DNA of 64,000 nt from Acidobacteriota bacterium (lineage in GTDB: Bacteria; Acidobacteriota; Terriglobia; Bryobacterales; Bryobacteraceae). A model generated the notes under the pieces. The model was not told the DNA's origin. It did not search any database and saw only the letters and a program-made list of their open reading frames with translations. Positions 35,133 to 44,734 of the stretch are shown here, one piece after another. The stretch lies in contig CANIVU010000027.1 in the NCBI GenBank assembly GCA_947470805.1, forward strand, positions 1 through 64,000, read 5' to 3'. The position numbers were made by a program, and so were the translations under genes. Position 1 is the stretch's first letter; every line of letters starts with the position of its first letter.

Positions 35133-35622
35133 CGCCCTCCGCTCCCGCTCACCGTCGCATCGAGAACCGAACGCGGCACGAATCGACAGGTCATCCGCTC
35201 CCATCGTGCCAATGGCTCGCCGCGCCGCCATCCTCTCCCGCGGCACCGCAACCCCTCGGCTGCAGGCGACACAAAACGTCCACGCCATCGGCTCCCGCGG
35301 GACCGTAACCCCAAGGCCGCGCCCGACGCGAATCCCCCCGCGCCATCCGCTCCCGCAGCACCGCAACCCCTCGGCTGCACGCGACACAAAAAGTGCACGC
35401 CATCGGCTCCCGCAGCACCGTCACCCCATGGCTGCGCCGACACGAATCCCCGCGCCATCCGCTCCCGCAGCACCGCAACCCCTCGGCTGCACGCGACACA
35501 AAAAGTTCGCGCCACCCGCTCCCGCAGCACAGTTACCCGTGGCCGCGCCCGACACGAATCCCCCGCGCCATCCGCTCCCGCAGCACCGTCACCCCTCGCC
35601 CCGCGCGCGATACGAATCCCCC
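35133..35622. repeat. Tandem array of ~57-bp repeats in two alternating types
   Basis: Seven clear units begin at 35226, 35283, 35341, 35398, 35453, 35510 and 35566 (lengths 55-58 bp). Each opens with CGCCATCCGCTCCCGCAGCACCG or a close variant. The second half is of two kinds: type A ends with CTCGGCTGCACGCGACACAAAAAG, type B ends with CGCCGACACGAATCCCC. The order is A, B, A, B, A, B, B. A degenerate type B unit starts at 35133 and a partial unit fills 35191-35225. Lengths that are not all multiples of three break any single reading frame, so the array is probably not coding. It lies between hisS and aspS. Confidence 0.85.
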
Positions 35623-35968
35623 ACCAACCGTCCAACTGCCCTTCAAATAACCGGCGCTGCATAGCCCACACGGAGATACTCGATCGTTCTGCAACCCATC
35701 AAGCGCGTCTGCCCGCGCTGCAGTCTCACCCGCCCCACGCCCCCTCACACCCTTCACCACCCGCCTCGTCCAGCTCCACGAATCCCACCGCCGCACCATA
35801 AACACCCCGCACCGCGAACTCCCATCCACCGCGGCACTCCACGCAATCCCCCCATCCACCTCCGCCCCGCCTCCAAGGCCGTCTTCCCCTGTATCCAAAG
35901 CCGTTTGGCGAAGATCGAAAAACCCGCGACCCTCGCCCCAGCCAACGAAAACGCCCCCCAAGGACGGC
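35623..35968. other. Gene-free stretch between the repeat array and the aspS promoter
   Basis: About 345 bp, strongly C-rich on the + strand. Frames are open on both strands only because of GC bias; none has a start, ribosome site or protein-like composition that I would accept. No further repeat units were seen here. Confidence 0.6.
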
Positions 35969-35980
35969 TATAATGAGAAG
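35946..35980 (+). promoter_or_regulatory. Likely sigma-70 promoter of aspS
   Basis: A perfect TATAAT lies at 35969-35974. The -35 position, 17 bp before it, reads CGAAAA and matches the consensus poorly. Transcription would begin near 35981 and leave a leader of about 58 bases before the aspS ATG. Confidence 0.5.
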
Positions 35981-36038
35981 ATAGGCTTTCGCGGACTTTC
36001 CCCGCCAAATCCCGCTTCCTCGCACACCAAAACTAGTC

Positions 36039-37832
36039 ATGCCAGAACAAGTACCTCTGGATTTCCTCGGAGATCTACGCCGCACCCACTCGTGCGGACA
36101 GCTGCGCGCCACCGACATCGGCCAGCGCGTGATTTTGATGGGATGGGTTCATCGCCGCCGCGATCTCGGCGGCGTGATCTTCATTCACCTGCGCGACCGC
36201 GACGGCGTCAGCCAGCTCGTCTTCCATGAAGACGAAAAGTTCGCCGCCTCCCACGAAAAGGCCGAACTGCTCCGCTCCGAGTACGTCATCGCCGTCGAGG
36301 GTCAGGTGAAGGGGCGCACCCCGGAAACTATCAATCCGAATATCCCCACCGGCGAAGTCGAAGTCGTCGTCGAAAAGATCTGGATCCTGAACGAGAGCCG
36401 CACGCCTCCGTTCCCGATGGAAGACAACGTCGACGTCAACGAGGACGCCCGCCTCAAGTACCGCTACGTCGATCTCCGCCGCCCGCGCATGCAGCGCAAC
36501 ATCAAGCTGCGCGCCAAGATGAGCCTCGCCGTCCGCGAAGTGCTCGACGGCCTCGGCTTCCTCGAAATTGAAACGCCGTTCCTCACGAAATCCACCCCCG
36601 AAGGCGCGCGCGACTTCCTCGTCCCCAGCCGCATGTACCCCGGCGAATTCTACGCCCTGCCCCAGTCGCCGCAGATCTTCAAGCAGCTGCTCATGGTCAG
36701 CGGCTTCGACAAGTACTTCCAGATCGTGCGCTGCTTCCGCGACGAAGATCTCCGCGCCGACCGTCAATACGAATTCACCCAGATCGACTTGGAGATGAGC
36801 TTCCCCCAACAGGAAACCATCGTCCAGACCATCGAACCGCTGCTCGAAAAAGTGTGCGAAGTGGCCGGCTTCAAAGTCACCGCGCCCTTCCCCCGCATGA
36901 CCTACGCCCAGGCCATGCGCAGCTACGGCATCGACAAGCCGGACATACGCATCCCGCCGTTCTACTGCGTCGAGGACCTCTTTCCGGAAGATCCCAACTT
37001 CGCCACCCCCGGCCTCCCGCTGGTCGCGATTGTGATCCCCAACACCGGCGCCCCCTCCCGCAAGGAGCGCGACGACCTGAAGGCCTTCGGCCAGGAGCGC
37101 GGCCTGCGAGTGTTCGATGATGCCAAGCGCCTCGAACGCGACGCCCCAGAACCCATGGCTAAGGTGCGTGAACGCACCGGCGCCGGCGAAAACGATCTGC
37201 TCTTCCTCTGCGGCTGGCTCGGCGAGCCCAAGGGCCACCGCCCCGAAGAGACCGTCCTCCAGGCCGCCGGTCAGCTCCGCCTCTTCGCCGCCCAGAAGTT
37301 CAACGACCGTCACAAGCTGCTCGACCCCACCGACTTCCGTTTCTGCTGGGTGCTCGACTTCCCGATGTTCGAATGGAACGACGAAGACGAACGCTGGGTT
37401 GCCGCCCACCATCCCTTCACCTCGGTCCACGACGAGGACATCGACAAGCTCACGGCCGACCCGGCCCGCTGCCGCGCCAAGAGCTACGACATCGTGCTCA
37501 ACGGCACCGAACTCGGCTCCGGGTCGATTCGTATCCACCGCCGCGACATCCAGTCGCAGGTGTTCAGCGCCCTCGGCCTGTCGCCGGAAGAAGCCCAAAC
37601 CAAGTTCGGCTTCTTGCTCGAAGCGTTGGAATACGGCGCTCCGCCGCACGGCGGCATCGCGCTCGGCCTCGACCGTTTGGTCATGATCCTCGCCGGCGAA
37701 AAATCGCTCCGCGACGTCATTCCGTTCCCCAAGACCGCCAAGGGCACGGACCTCATGTGCGAAGCCCCCAGCGAAGTGCCCGACAAAAACCTCCGCGAGC
37801 TCAACATCCAAGTCCGCGCCAAACGCACCTAG
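36039..37832 (+). CDS. aspS: Aspartyl-tRNA synthetase (bacterial type)
   Basis: 597 residues, the normal bacterial length, with an N-terminal OB-fold anticodon-binding domain ([37 protein letters not shown] region), the class II core ([36 protein letters not shown] region) and the inserted GAD domain, then motif 3 ([14 protein letters not shown]). In the HRRRDLGG segment the residue after Asp is Leu rather than the His usual for non-discriminating enzymes, which hints at a discriminating enzyme; this is weak evidence. Its TAG stop is the first three bases of a short repeat that recurs at 38821, and a terminator follows. Confidence 0.97.
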   Translation: MPEQVPLDFLGDLRRTHSCGQLRATDIGQRVILMGWVHRRRDLGGVIFIHLRDRDGVSQLVFHEDEKFAASHEKAELLRSEYVIAVEGQVKGRTPETINPNIPTGEVEVVVEKIWILNESRTPPFPMEDNVDVNEDARLKYRYVDLRRPRMQRNIKLRAKMSLAVREVLDGLGFLEIETPFLTKSTPEGARDFLVPSRMYPGEFYALPQSPQIFKQLLMVSGFDKYFQIVRCFRDEDLRADRQYEFTQIDLEMSFPQQETIVQTIEPLLEKVCEVAGFKVTAPFPRMTYAQAMRSYGIDKPDIRIPPFYCVEDLFPEDPNFATPGLPLVAIVIPNTGAPSRKERDDLKAFGQERGLRVFDDAKRLERDAPEPMAKVRERTGAGENDLLFLCGWLGEPKGHRPEETVLQAAGQLRLFAAQKFNDRHKLLDPTDFRFCWVLDFPMFEWNDEDERWVAAHHPFTSVHDEDIDKLTADPARCRAKSYDIVLNGTELGSGSIRIHRRDIQSQVFSALGLSPEEAQTKFGFLLEALEYGAPPHGGIALGLDRLVMILAGEKSLRDVIPFPKTAKGTDLMCEAPSEVPDKNLRELNIQVRAKRT

Positions 37833-37858
37833 GATTTTCCTGGGAGCCGGGCTACCGG
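37830..37858. repeat. TAG-anchored 29-bp repeat, copy 1
   Basis: TAGGATT, two variable bases, then CCTGGGAGCCGGGCTACCGG. The element starts at the aspS stop codon. The inner part GGGAGCC-G-GGCTACC is an imperfect inverted repeat. It matches copy 2 (38821-38849) at 27 of 29 positions. Confidence 0.8.
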
Positions 37859-37887
37859 ATATATCCGCAATTAGAGAAAATCCCGAT

Positions 37888-37920
37888 AGACGGCGAGCAA
37901 CCACTCGCCGTCTTTCTTTT
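37888..37920 (+). terminator. Rho-independent terminator of aspS
   Basis: A 10-bp perfect stem (AGACGGCGAG / CTCGCCGTCT) with a six-base loop is followed by TTCTTTT. It lies 55 bp after the aspS stop and ends two bases before the ATG of the next gene. Confidence 0.85.
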
Positions 37921-37922
37921 AC

Positions 37923-38318
37923 ATGACCGGGTTACCGGAATTCTCCTCACTTCGCCCCGCCCTCTGCTTCGCCGGCCCCCCCGCTGTCCTCATCCTTCTG
38001 GTTACCGGCCACATCCAGATCCCCCTCCTCATCGCCACCGCCATCACCCTAGCCACCTTCGCCGTCTGGCCCCGCCGCGCCTTGCAGCCAATCCACGCCG
38101 CCATCCTAATCGCCCTCCTCACCAACCCGATCGCGGCCATCGTCCCCACGTTCCTAACGAAACTCGACCCCCGCCCGCACACTCCCCTCGTCTATCTGCA
38201 GATCTACGCCAACATGACCGCCGACGTCTTCCTCTACGGCGGCGCCATCCTCATCGTCATATTCCCCCTCATTTGCCACTACTGGCTGACAACTCCCGCC
38301 CCGCCCCCGCGCCTATAG
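37923..38318 (+). CDS. Small hypothetical membrane protein
   Basis: A 131-residue protein with four hydrophobic stretches (about 15-30, 33-48, 57-78 and 100-122) and no recognisable domain. It begins two bases after the T-run of the aspS terminator, so it must use its own promoter or read-through. The next gene starts 4 bp after its stop, which supports it being real. Function unknown. Confidence 0.55.
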   Translation: MTGLPEFSSLRPALCFAGPPAVLILLVTGHIQIPLLIATAITLATFAVWPRRALQPIHAAILIALLTNPIAAIVPTFLTKLDPRPHTPLVYLQIYANMTADVFLYGGAILIVIFPLICHYWLTTPAPPPRL

Positions 38319-38322
38319 AAAT

Positions 38323-38823
38323 ATGCAAACCGAAGTCGTCCAAGTCATCCCCCAGGGCTATGAAAACCTGGCCTGCTCCTACGCCAAACCCGCCGCCTGG
38401 AAAACCGCCGACATCCCGCCCCAGCCCTTCGACAACGAGGGCCCCTACTTCTTCCTCCCCCTCGTCGCCGCCGTCTCCCCCGATGGCGCCGGAGCCTTTA
38501 CCGTCGGCGCCCGCCCCGCCTACCCCGACGGCACCCTTATCCAATGGCTCGAACATTTGGCCGCCCACGACCACATCGCCATCGACAACCCCCGCCCCTT
38601 CGAAGCCGACGGCATGCGCGGCATCCTGTTCGACGGCCGCCAACCCGGCGACACCGCCGACTTTCTCATGCGCAACCTCTACATCGAAGACGGCGGCGTC
38701 CTCTATGCGATCGCCGGCATGGCCCTCGAACCCTATTTCGAAGCCATCGAGCCCTGGCTCTCCGCCATGACAACGTCCTTCCGCCCCGGCCAAATCAACG
38801 GCCCCACCGTCGCCCTCGACTAG
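38323..38823 (+). CDS. Hypothetical protein
   Basis: A 166-residue soluble protein without signal peptide. It has a plausible mixed alpha/beta composition (FFLPLVAAVSPDGAGAFTVGA, GGVLYAIAGMALEPYFEAI, partly quoted) and an ordinary ATG start 4 bp after the preceding membrane-protein gene. I do not recognise the family. Its TAG stop is the first three bases of the second copy of the 29-bp repeat. Confidence 0.65.
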   Translation: MQTEVVQVIPQGYENLACSYAKPAAWKTADIPPQPFDNEGPYFFLPLVAAVSPDGAGAFTVGARPAYPDGTLIQWLEHLAAHDHIAIDNPRPFEADGMRGILFDGRQPGDTADFLMRNLYIEDGGVLYAIAGMALEPYFEAIEPWLSAMTTSFRPGQINGPTVALD

Positions 38824-38849
38824 GATTCCCCTGGGAGCCGGGCTACCGG
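38821..38849. repeat. TAG-anchored 29-bp repeat, copy 2
   Basis: TAGGATTCCCCTGGGAGCC followed by GGGCTACCGG, starting at the stop codon of the 166-residue hypothetical gene, just as copy 1 starts at the stop of aspS. The flanking sequences of the two copies differ. Confidence 0.8.
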
Positions 38850-38894
38850 GAAATTCCCTGATTTAGGCATTCCCCGGCCGCCCAACCACGAAAA

Positions 38895-39317
38895 CTAATC
38901 AGCAACTTTCAACGACTGGTGCGACACCAACTGCCAGCCCTTGCCGCCCTTCACAAACACGTGCGTGTACTTCAAGTGGGCCTTCCCCGGCTTCCCATCG
39001 GTCACAAACTCAAAGTTCGCGTCGCCGTTGATCACCGCCGTCTGCCCATACACCCGGATCTTCAAATCGTTGATCTTCCCGGAAACATATTTCTGCTTGC
39101 CCGTCTGCAACGACTTCACTTAGCTCGCCTTCGAATCCATCACCCCGGTCGAATGCAAGTACATCAGATCGTCCGCCAGAACATGGTCCAGCTTCCGGAA
39201 ATCGTTCTTCGTGATCCCCGTCAGCCACTCATTCTCCGCGGCCTTCACTTCATCGGCCACCGCGGCAAACACCGGCGCCGCCACCAGCAAACCCATCAGA
39301 AAAAGGAAATTTCGCAT
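38895..39317 (-). pseudogene. DUF4440 / SnoaL-like exported protein interrupted by an in-frame stop
   Basis: The frame reads a signal peptide (residues 1-19, ending VFA), then AENEWLTGITKNDFRKLDHVLADDLMYLHSTGVMDSKAS, typical of DUF4440 proteins of the NTF2-like fold (quoted in part: DFRKLDHVLADDL). A TAA at 39120-39122 follows, and the same frame continues with VKSLQTGKQKY, GQTAVINGDANFE and KGGKGWQLVSHQSL, the remainder of the same domain. Family members have a tyrosine at about this place, so TAC to TAA is a likely single change. GTG directly after the stop might allow restart, but the product would lack its export signal. Confidence 0.8.
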
Positions 39318-39332
39318 GACCACACAATGACA

Positions 39333-40229
39333 CTAACCAAGCCACTTATCAAGGTACCGCTTGGCCGCCTGAATCCCCTCGAACTCCGTCATCCGGTTCC
39401 CCTCGTACTCAATCCCCACATACCCCTGATACCCCGCCGCCTCCACCGTCTTCATCAGCCGGTCCATATCCATCGACGTCTCTTTCAACTGCGCATCGAA
39501 ATCGAAGCACTTGAACGACACGCCCCGCGCATGCGCCATCAACTTCCGCACCGCCTCATACCGGTCGATCTCCTTCGGGAAATTCCCGAAATCCGGCAGC
39601 GTCCCCAGGTTTTTCAACTTCGCCTGCTGCATCAGCCGCACCACCACATCCGGGTTCGACGAAATCCCCCCGTGGTTCTCAATGATCACGCTGATATTCC
39701 GCCCCGCGGCATACTCGCATAGCTTCGAAAAACTCTCCACGCACCGGCCAATAAAATCGTCGATCTCCGCCGCCGTCGCCGGCTGCTTCTCGCCCGGGTA
39801 CATGTTCGTGCGAATCGCGTGCCCGCCCAGCTCCGCCGTAACGTCCACCCACTTGCGATGGTTATCCGCCGCCGCCATCCGCTGGGCCTTATCGGTGTGG
39901 CCCATGAAGCCCTCGCCGTCGCACATGATCAACACGGCCTTCGTGCCCGTCGCCGCCATGTTGCTCTTCAGCCGCCGCACATAGTCATGCGTCGGAGCCT
40001 CCCACAGCCCATTCACAAACTCCAGGCCCTCAATCCCGAACTGCTCCCGCGCAATCCGCGGAAAGTCCAGGTTGGTCATCAGCCGGCTCCGGATCGCCTT
40101 ATGCAGCGACCACTCGGCCAGCGAGATCTTCATCTTCTTCGCCCCTCCGGCCTGTCCAAAAGCCAAAGCCTGTCCGAAATGCAAAGAAGGTATCGCGGCC
40201 CCAAGGCCGAAAAGTGTGCGACGGTCCAT
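39333..40229 (-). CDS. Exported sugar-phosphate isomerase/epimerase-like TIM-barrel protein
   Basis: 298 residues. The N-terminus has DRRTLFGLG followed by a hydrophobic stretch, a likely Tat signal, so the enzyme probably works outside the cytoplasm. The rest is an AP-endonuclease-2-type TIM barrel: LAEWSLH, FGIEGLEFVNG, the metal-site IENHGGI near residue 180 and the final VGIEYEGN. Such proteins are common in Acidobacteria and Planctomycetes and are often called hydroxypyruvate-isomerase or xylose-isomerase-like; the substrate is not predictable. It lies 10 bp after the phosphatase gene on the same strand. Confidence 0.88.
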   Translation of the reverse strand: MDRRTLFGLGAAIPSLHFGQALAFGQAGGAKKMKISLAEWSLHKAIRSRLMTNLDFPRIAREQFGIEGLEFVNGLWEAPTHDYVRRLKSNMAATGTKAVLIMCDGEGFMGHTDKAQRMAAADNHRKWVDVTAELGGHAIRTNMYPGEKQPATAAEIDDFIGRCVESFSKLCEYAAGRNISVIIENHGGISSNPDVVVRLMQQAKLKNLGTLPDFGNFPKEIDRYEAVRKLMAHARGVSFKCFDFDAQLKETSMDMDRLMKTVEAAGYQGYVGIEYEGNRMTEFEGIQAAKRYLDKWLG

Positions 40230-40239
40230 GCCTTATAGG

Positions 40240-40875
40240 CTACAGCGAAAGGAGCTGCGAAGGGTGATCGATCCAGAAATCCGGCCCCGCAGCCGTCATC
40301 TCTTCGTGGTTCCCATAGCCCCAACGTACCGCGCAAACGGTAACTCCCGCCGCGCGCCCGGCCACCACGTCGGCCGTCGAATCGCCCACAAACAAGACAT
40401 CGGACGCCGCAACGCCCATCGCCTCCAACCCGCGATGAATCACGTCCGGCGCCGGCTTGGCCGGGAACCCATCGGTGCCCTGCACGTGTTCAAAATACGG
40501 CAGCATCCCGAACTGTTCCAACACCACGCGCGTCATCGCCGTGCCCTTCGTCGTCGCCGTGCCTTTCCGCCCCGGCAACGCCGACAGCGTCTCCACAACG
40601 CCCTCATACGTCCGCGTTCCCGAGTGGCCTTTGGCCGTATAAATCGCCCGGTACTGCAAGATCAAATCGTCAATCCCGGCCTGGTCTATGCCCGGAATGA
40701 TATCGGTGAACAGCTCCGTCAAATGCTTCCCAATATAGGAACGGAGCAGAGAAACCGGTTGCGCCGGATACCCGTTTCGGTCCAATGTTTCCAGGACCGA
40801 ACTCGTGATATCCGGCGCAGAATCCGTCAACGTCCCATCGACGTCGAAAAGATAAACCGGGAAAAACAGAGCCAT
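40240..40875 (-). CDS. HAD-family phosphatase, phosphoglycolate-phosphatase-like
   Basis: A 211-residue HAD hydrolase with motif I FDVDGTLTDS, a helical cap, motif II around TKGTAMT (the usual Thr/Ser-Asn/Lys), and motif III/IV in KPAPD and FVGDSTADVVAG. Length and cap type fit Gph/PGP-like enzymes that dephosphorylate 2-phosphoglycolate or similar small molecules. The ATG overlaps the ftsH stop by one base (TAATG), so it is cotranscribed with ftsH. Confidence 0.88.
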   Translation of the reverse strand: MALFFPVYLFDVDGTLTDSAPDITSSVLETLDRNGYPAQPVSLLRSYIGKHLTELFTDIIPGIDQAGIDDLILQYRAIYTAKGHSGTRTYEGVVETLSALPGRKGTATTKGTAMTRVVLEQFGMLPYFEHVQGTDGFPAKPAPDVIHRGLEAMGVAASDVLFVGDSTADVVAGRAAGVTVCAVRWGYGNHEEMTAAGPDFWIDHPSQLLSL

Positions 40876-42788
40876 TACGCCGGTTGCGGACCTTCCGTCA
40901 ACGGCGGAATACGCAACCCGCCATCAGGCCGAACCGACATCGGCGTCGCCGCCGGCTTGTCGTCGTCGGACTTGGTTTTCCGCACCGCCGCCAGGCTCTC
41001 GCCGCGAATCAACTGCTGCACTTCCGCGCCATCCAGAACTTCCCGTTCCAGCAGTGCTTCGGCAATGCGGATCAACGCATCGTTGTGCTGCTCGATGATC
41101 ACCCGAGCCCGCTTGTAACCCTCATCTACGAACCGGTGCACAGCCTCGTCAATCCGGATCGCTGTGGCTTCCGAATAGTCGCGGTGCTGCGAGATCTCCC
41201 GGCCCAGGAAGATCTGTTCTTCCTTTTTGCCGTAGCTCATCGGCCCCATGTCGCTCATGCCCCATTCGCAGACCATCTTGCGTGCCATGTCGGTGGCCCG
41301 CTCAATGTCGTTGCCCGCGCCGGTGGTGATGTGGTGCATGAAGATCTCCTCGGCAATGCGGCCGGCCATCAAAATGGCAAGCTGCGATTCCAGGAAGTCC
41401 TTGTGGTAGGAGTGCTTATCGTCGATCGGCAACTGCATCGTCAAGCCCAGCGCCATGCCGCGCGGGATGATCGTCACCTTGTGCAACGGATCGGCATGCG
41501 GAATCAAAACCGCCACCAACGCGTGCCCGGCCTCATGATACGCCGTGTTCTTCTTCTCTTCGTCGGTCAGCATCATGGACTTGCGTTCCGTGCCCATGAT
41601 GACCTTGTCCTTGGCATGTTCGAAGTCGTACATCGTCACGACTTTGCGATTCTGCCGTGCCGCAATGAGAGCCGCTTCATTGACGAGATTCGCCAAATCC
41701 GCACCGGCAAAACCGGGTGTCCCACGAGCCAGCACGCTCAAATCCACATCGTCCGACAACGGCACTTTCTTCGTGTGAACCCGCAGAATCTGCTCGCGGC
41801 CCTTCACATCGGGACGGCCCACAACTACGCGCCGGTCGAAGCGGCCCGGGCGTAACAACGCTGGATCCAACACGTCCGGACGGTTCGTCGCCGCCACCAG
41901 AATCACGCCTTCGTTGGACTCAAACCCGTCCATCTCCACCAGCAACTGATTCAGCGTCTGCTCGCGTTCATCGTGTCCGCCGCCCAGGCCCGCGCCACGA
42001 TGGCGGCCCACAGCGTCGATTTCGTCGATGAAGATGATACAAGGCGCATTCTTCTTGCCCTGTTCAAACAGATCGCGCACACGGCTGGCGCCCACGCCGA
42101 CAAACATTTCCACGAAGTCGGAACCCGAAATCGAGAAAAACGGCACATTCGCTTCGCCCGCGATCGCCCGCGCCAACAGCGTCTTACCAGTACCAGGAGG
42201 CCCGACGAGCAGTACGCCCTTCGGAATCCGTCCGCCCAGTTTCTGGAACTTCTGCGGCTCGCGCAAAAACTCAATGATTTCCTGCAGCTCTTCCTTGGCT
42301 TCATCCACGCCCGCAACGTCTTTAAACGTCACTTTTTTCTGCTGCGACGAATGCAGCCTGGCTCGACTCTTGCCGAAGCTCAGGGCTTTGTTCCCCCCGC
42401 TCTGCATCTGGCGGATCATGAAGAAATACAGCGCCAGCAACAGGATAAAGGGAATGGAGTTGATGATCAACGAGATCATGTTGGCGTTGGACGCCTCTTT
42501 GATTTCCACGTTGACGTTCTTGTCCCGCAACATCTTGTAGACGTCGGGGTAATTGTTCGGGATCAGCGTCCGAAGGGTGCCCTCACCTTCGTCGACGAAG
42601 TCGCCTTTGACCTCATTGGCCGTAATCTGAACTTTCTTGATCTTGCCAGCTTCCACCGCCGTCAGGAACTGGGAGAACGTGAGCGGCTGCTCCACCTTCT
42701 TGTTCCCCGGCTTCACAACCGTGTACAGGATGATGACCAAACATACGATCACCAGCCAGAAGATCAATTTGTTGACATTCGATGACAT
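40875..42788 (-). CDS. ftsH: ATP-dependent zinc metalloprotease FtsH
   Basis: 637 residues. Two membrane helices (about 8-26 and 105-125) enclose a periplasmic domain. The AAA+ domain has Walker A GPPGTGKT (196-203), Walker B IIFIDEID (251-258) and the second region of homology around residues 300-320. The zinc site HEAGH is at 418-422. FtsH is the membrane-bound quality-control protease that extracts and degrades membrane and short-lived cytosolic proteins. The tail (from about 600) is Pro/Asp-rich. The tilS gene upstream on the same strand ends 74 bp before; tilS-ftsH order is common in bacteria. Confidence 0.97.
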   Translation of the reverse strand: MSSNVNKLIFWLVIVCLVIILYTVVKPGNKKVEQPLTFSQFLTAVEAGKIKKVQITANEVKGDFVDEGEGTLRTLIPNNYPDVYKMLRDKNVNVEIKEASNANMISLIINSIPFILLLALYFFMIRQMQSGGNKALSFGKSRARLHSSQQKKVTFKDVAGVDEAKEELQEIIEFLREPQKFQKLGGRIPKGVLLVGPPGTGKTLLARAIAGEANVPFFSISGSDFVEMFVGVGASRVRDLFEQGKKNAPCIIFIDEIDAVGRHRGAGLGGGHDEREQTLNQLLVEMDGFESNEGVILVAATNRPDVLDPALLRPGRFDRRVVVGRPDVKGREQILRVHTKKVPLSDDVDLSVLARGTPGFAGADLANLVNEAALIAARQNRKVVTMYDFEHAKDKVIMGTERKSMMLTDEEKKNTAYHEAGHALVAVLIPHADPLHKVTIIPRGMALGLTMQLPIDDKHSYHKDFLESQLAILMAGRIAEEIFMHHITTGAGNDIERATDMARKMVCEWGMSDMGPMSYGKKEEQIFLGREISQHRDYSEATAIRIDEAVHRFVDEGYKRARVIIEQHNDALIRIAEALLEREVLDGAEVQQLIRGESLAAVRKTKSDDDKPAATPMSVRPDGGLRIPPLTEGPQPA

Positions 42789-42862
42789 TGCTTCCTCAAT
42801 CTATGAGACGCCCGGACCGGCCTGCGTGATACATCAATTCAGAAAATCTCTCACAACACCAG

Positions 42863-44176
42863 TCATTTAGAGGATACCGTATCGCAGCGCACCTGGAGGC
42901 GAATCCGTGTCCCGGGCCCCGCCGCCGCTCTCGCGGCCGCTCCAAAGCGATATATCCAAACGATCCCGTCACTATCTGTAATCATCGGCCAATAATGCCG
43001 GTCCCATGAGGGTACTCGTTCCCGCGCCAGCATTTCTTTCACCGGCCGGTCTTCCGCACGCCCCACAGCCTGAAACCGATCCCCGGCCCTCCATCCTCGT
43101 AAACGCAACGGAGGCCGCAATCGTTCCCAATCCAGCGCTATAGCTTCCTCTCCAGTATACCCCTCCATCCCTACGAGATTTACCCGTACTAGCCGTTCTC
43201 CTACCCCTGCCTCTTCTTCCCCCCGCGCCCCGTCCTCCCCACCAATCCGCACCCAGTCCAACGACCGCTCCACCCGCCCTCCCGGCACCTCCACCGCTCC
43301 CTCTCCGCTCGCGCTCATCACTAACCCCATCACCCGCTCCACATGCCCCTGGTCCAACCGCCGCAGGCTCCCAAATACCCGCTCCAGTCCCATCCGTACC
43401 ACCCGTACCAACAACGCCCGGTGCAACCCTGCCAACGCCCCTACCTCCAAAACCAATCCCCCCCGTACCCACCGTTCGTTCCCGTCCAACACCGCACCCG
43501 CCGTCTCCCGCCAATACGCCTCATCCACACCGGCCATCTCCGCCACCCGCCCCAACGCCGCCTCGCAGTTCGCGTCCATCTCCCGCATCACCGGCATCAC
43601 CCGCGCCCGTACCCGGTTCCGCAAAAACGCATCGGTCCCGTTCGACGCATCCTCTCGCCACGACAATCCCCGCTCCCCCAGCCACGCCCGGATCTCATCC
43701 CGTCTAACCCCCAACAGCGGCCGGACTAACCCCTCCGCCGTTACCGGCAACACCCCGCGCAGCCCGGTCGTCCCCGCGCCCCGTAACAGCCGCATGACGA
43801 CCGTCTCCGCCTGGTCCGACGCCGTATGCCCCGTTGCCACCCGGTCCATCCCCGACCGGGCAAAAAACGCCAACCGCTCCCGCCGGCAGAACTGTTCCAG
43901 ATTCCCCGACGCCTCCCCCATCCGATACGACAAAAACGGCACACCCAGCTCCGCCGCCAACCCCCGCACAAATTCACAATCCCCGTCCGACTCCGCCCCC
44001 CGCAACCCATGATTCACATGCAGCACCGTCAACGCCGCCCCGCCCCGCGCCACCAGATAATGCAACAAAAATACCGAGTCCGCCCCGCCCGAAACCGCCA
44101 CGCCAAGCCGTGTTCCCGGGGGGATCATGTTATAACGAAAGATCGTGTTCTCGATTCGTTCGAGCACTGCAATCAT
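42863..44176 (-). CDS. tilS: tRNA(Ile)-lysidine synthetase
   Basis: 437 residues. The PP-loop ATP-pyrophosphatase motif VAVSGGADSVFLLH appears near residue 25, followed by TVLHVNHGLRG, RLAFFARSGMDRVATGHTASDQAETVVMRLLRGAG (quoted in part) and FLRNRVRARVMP, all typical of TilS. The C-terminal TilS domain (RLRGWRAGDRF, VKEMLARERVP) closes it. It modifies the wobble C34 of tRNA-Ile(CAU) to lysidine, an essential step. ATG at 44176 is chosen because the longer frame runs antisense into the divergent phosphatase gene. The two starts are only 19 bp apart. Confidence 0.93.
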   Translation of the reverse strand: MIAVLERIENTIFRYNMIPPGTRLGVAVSGGADSVFLLHYLVARGGAALTVLHVNHGLRGAESDGDCEFVRGLAAELGVPFLSYRMGEASGNLEQFCRRERLAFFARSGMDRVATGHTASDQAETVVMRLLRGAGTTGLRGVLPVTAEGLVRPLLGVRRDEIRAWLGERGLSWREDASNGTDAFLRNRVRARVMPVMREMDANCEAALGRVAEMAGVDEAYWRETAGAVLDGNERWVRGGLVLEVGALAGLHRALLVRVVRMGLERVFGSLRRLDQGHVERVMGLVMSASGEGAVEVPGGRVERSLDWVRIGGEDGARGEEEAGVGERLVRVNLVGMEGYTGEEAIALDWERLRPPLRLRGWRAGDRFQAVGRAEDRPVKEMLARERVPSWDRHYWPMITDSDGIVWIYRFGAAARAAAGPGTRIRLQVRCDTVSSK

Positions 44177-44195
44177 TGTAGAGGAGACCTTACCT

Positions 44196-44732
44196 GTGAA
44201 CGTCACCGACCGCGCCGCTCGTGTGAAATTGTTGCTGATGGATGTCGACGGTGTCATGACCGACGGCACCCTCTGGAACGTCCCCGACGGCCAGGGCGGC
44301 TTCGCCGAAACCAAGGGCTTCGATTCCCAGGACGGCATCGCCCTCCAATGGCTCAGCTGGAACGGCATCAAGACCGGCGTGATCAGCGGCCGCGTCTCCC
44401 CCGCCACCGAGATCCGCGCCAAGCAGTGCAAAATGTCCTACATCTACCAGGGCCACATCGAAAAGGTGCCGATTCTCGAAGAGATCATGGCGGACGCGAA
44501 GGTCTCCGCCGACGAAATCGGCTACATCGGTGACGATCTCACCGACGTCGTCATCTTCCGCCGTGTCGGACTCGCCATCTCCGTCAACAACGCCCGCCCC
44601 GAAGTGAAAGGTGCCGCCCACATCGTCACCGAAGCCAAAGGCGGCCAGGGAGCCGTTCGCGAAGTCGTCGAAATGATCCTCCAGGCCCAAGGCCTCTGGG
44701 ACCAGATCCTCACCAAATACGAGGTCAAGTAG
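44196..44732 (+). CDS. KdsC-like HAD phosphatase (KDO-8-phosphate phosphatase family)
   Basis: A 178-residue C0-type HAD enzyme without cap: [16 protein letters not shown] (motif I), GVISGRVS (motif II), KVPILEEIM and [21 protein letters not shown] (motifs III/IV), ending with the [14 protein letters not shown] tail that completes the active site of the neighbouring subunit in KdsC. It most likely removes phosphate from KDO-8-phosphate for lipopolysaccharide, though N-acylneuraminate-9-phosphatase is an alternative. GTG at 44196 is chosen for its GAGGAG ribosome site at the right distance; an ATG at 44145 would overlap tilS. The ACT-domain gene follows after 2 bp. Confidence 0.87.
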   Translation: MNVTDRAARVKLLLMDVDGVMTDGTLWNVPDGQGGFAETKGFDSQDGIALQWLSWNGIKTGVISGRVSPATEIRAKQCKMSYIYQGHIEKVPILEEIMADAKVSADEIGYIGDDLTDVVIFRRVGLAISVNNARPEVKGAAHIVTEAKGGQGAVREVVEMILQAQGLWDQILTKYEVK

Positions 44733-44734
44733 CC

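Noticed and set aside
35133..35622. CRISPR array
   Set aside because: The whole 57-bp unit is repeated with no unique spacers between repeats, and no cas gene is near.
35122..35664. Open frames through the tandem array (180 codons on +, 203 codons on -)
   Set aside because: Several frames are open on both strands only due to GC content; unit lengths of 55-58 bp shift the frame between units and no ribosome site or domain is present.
42863..44431. TilS starting at 44431
   Set aside because: The extra 85 residues are antisense to the KdsC-like gene and do not resemble TilS; the ATG at 44176 gives the standard N-terminus.
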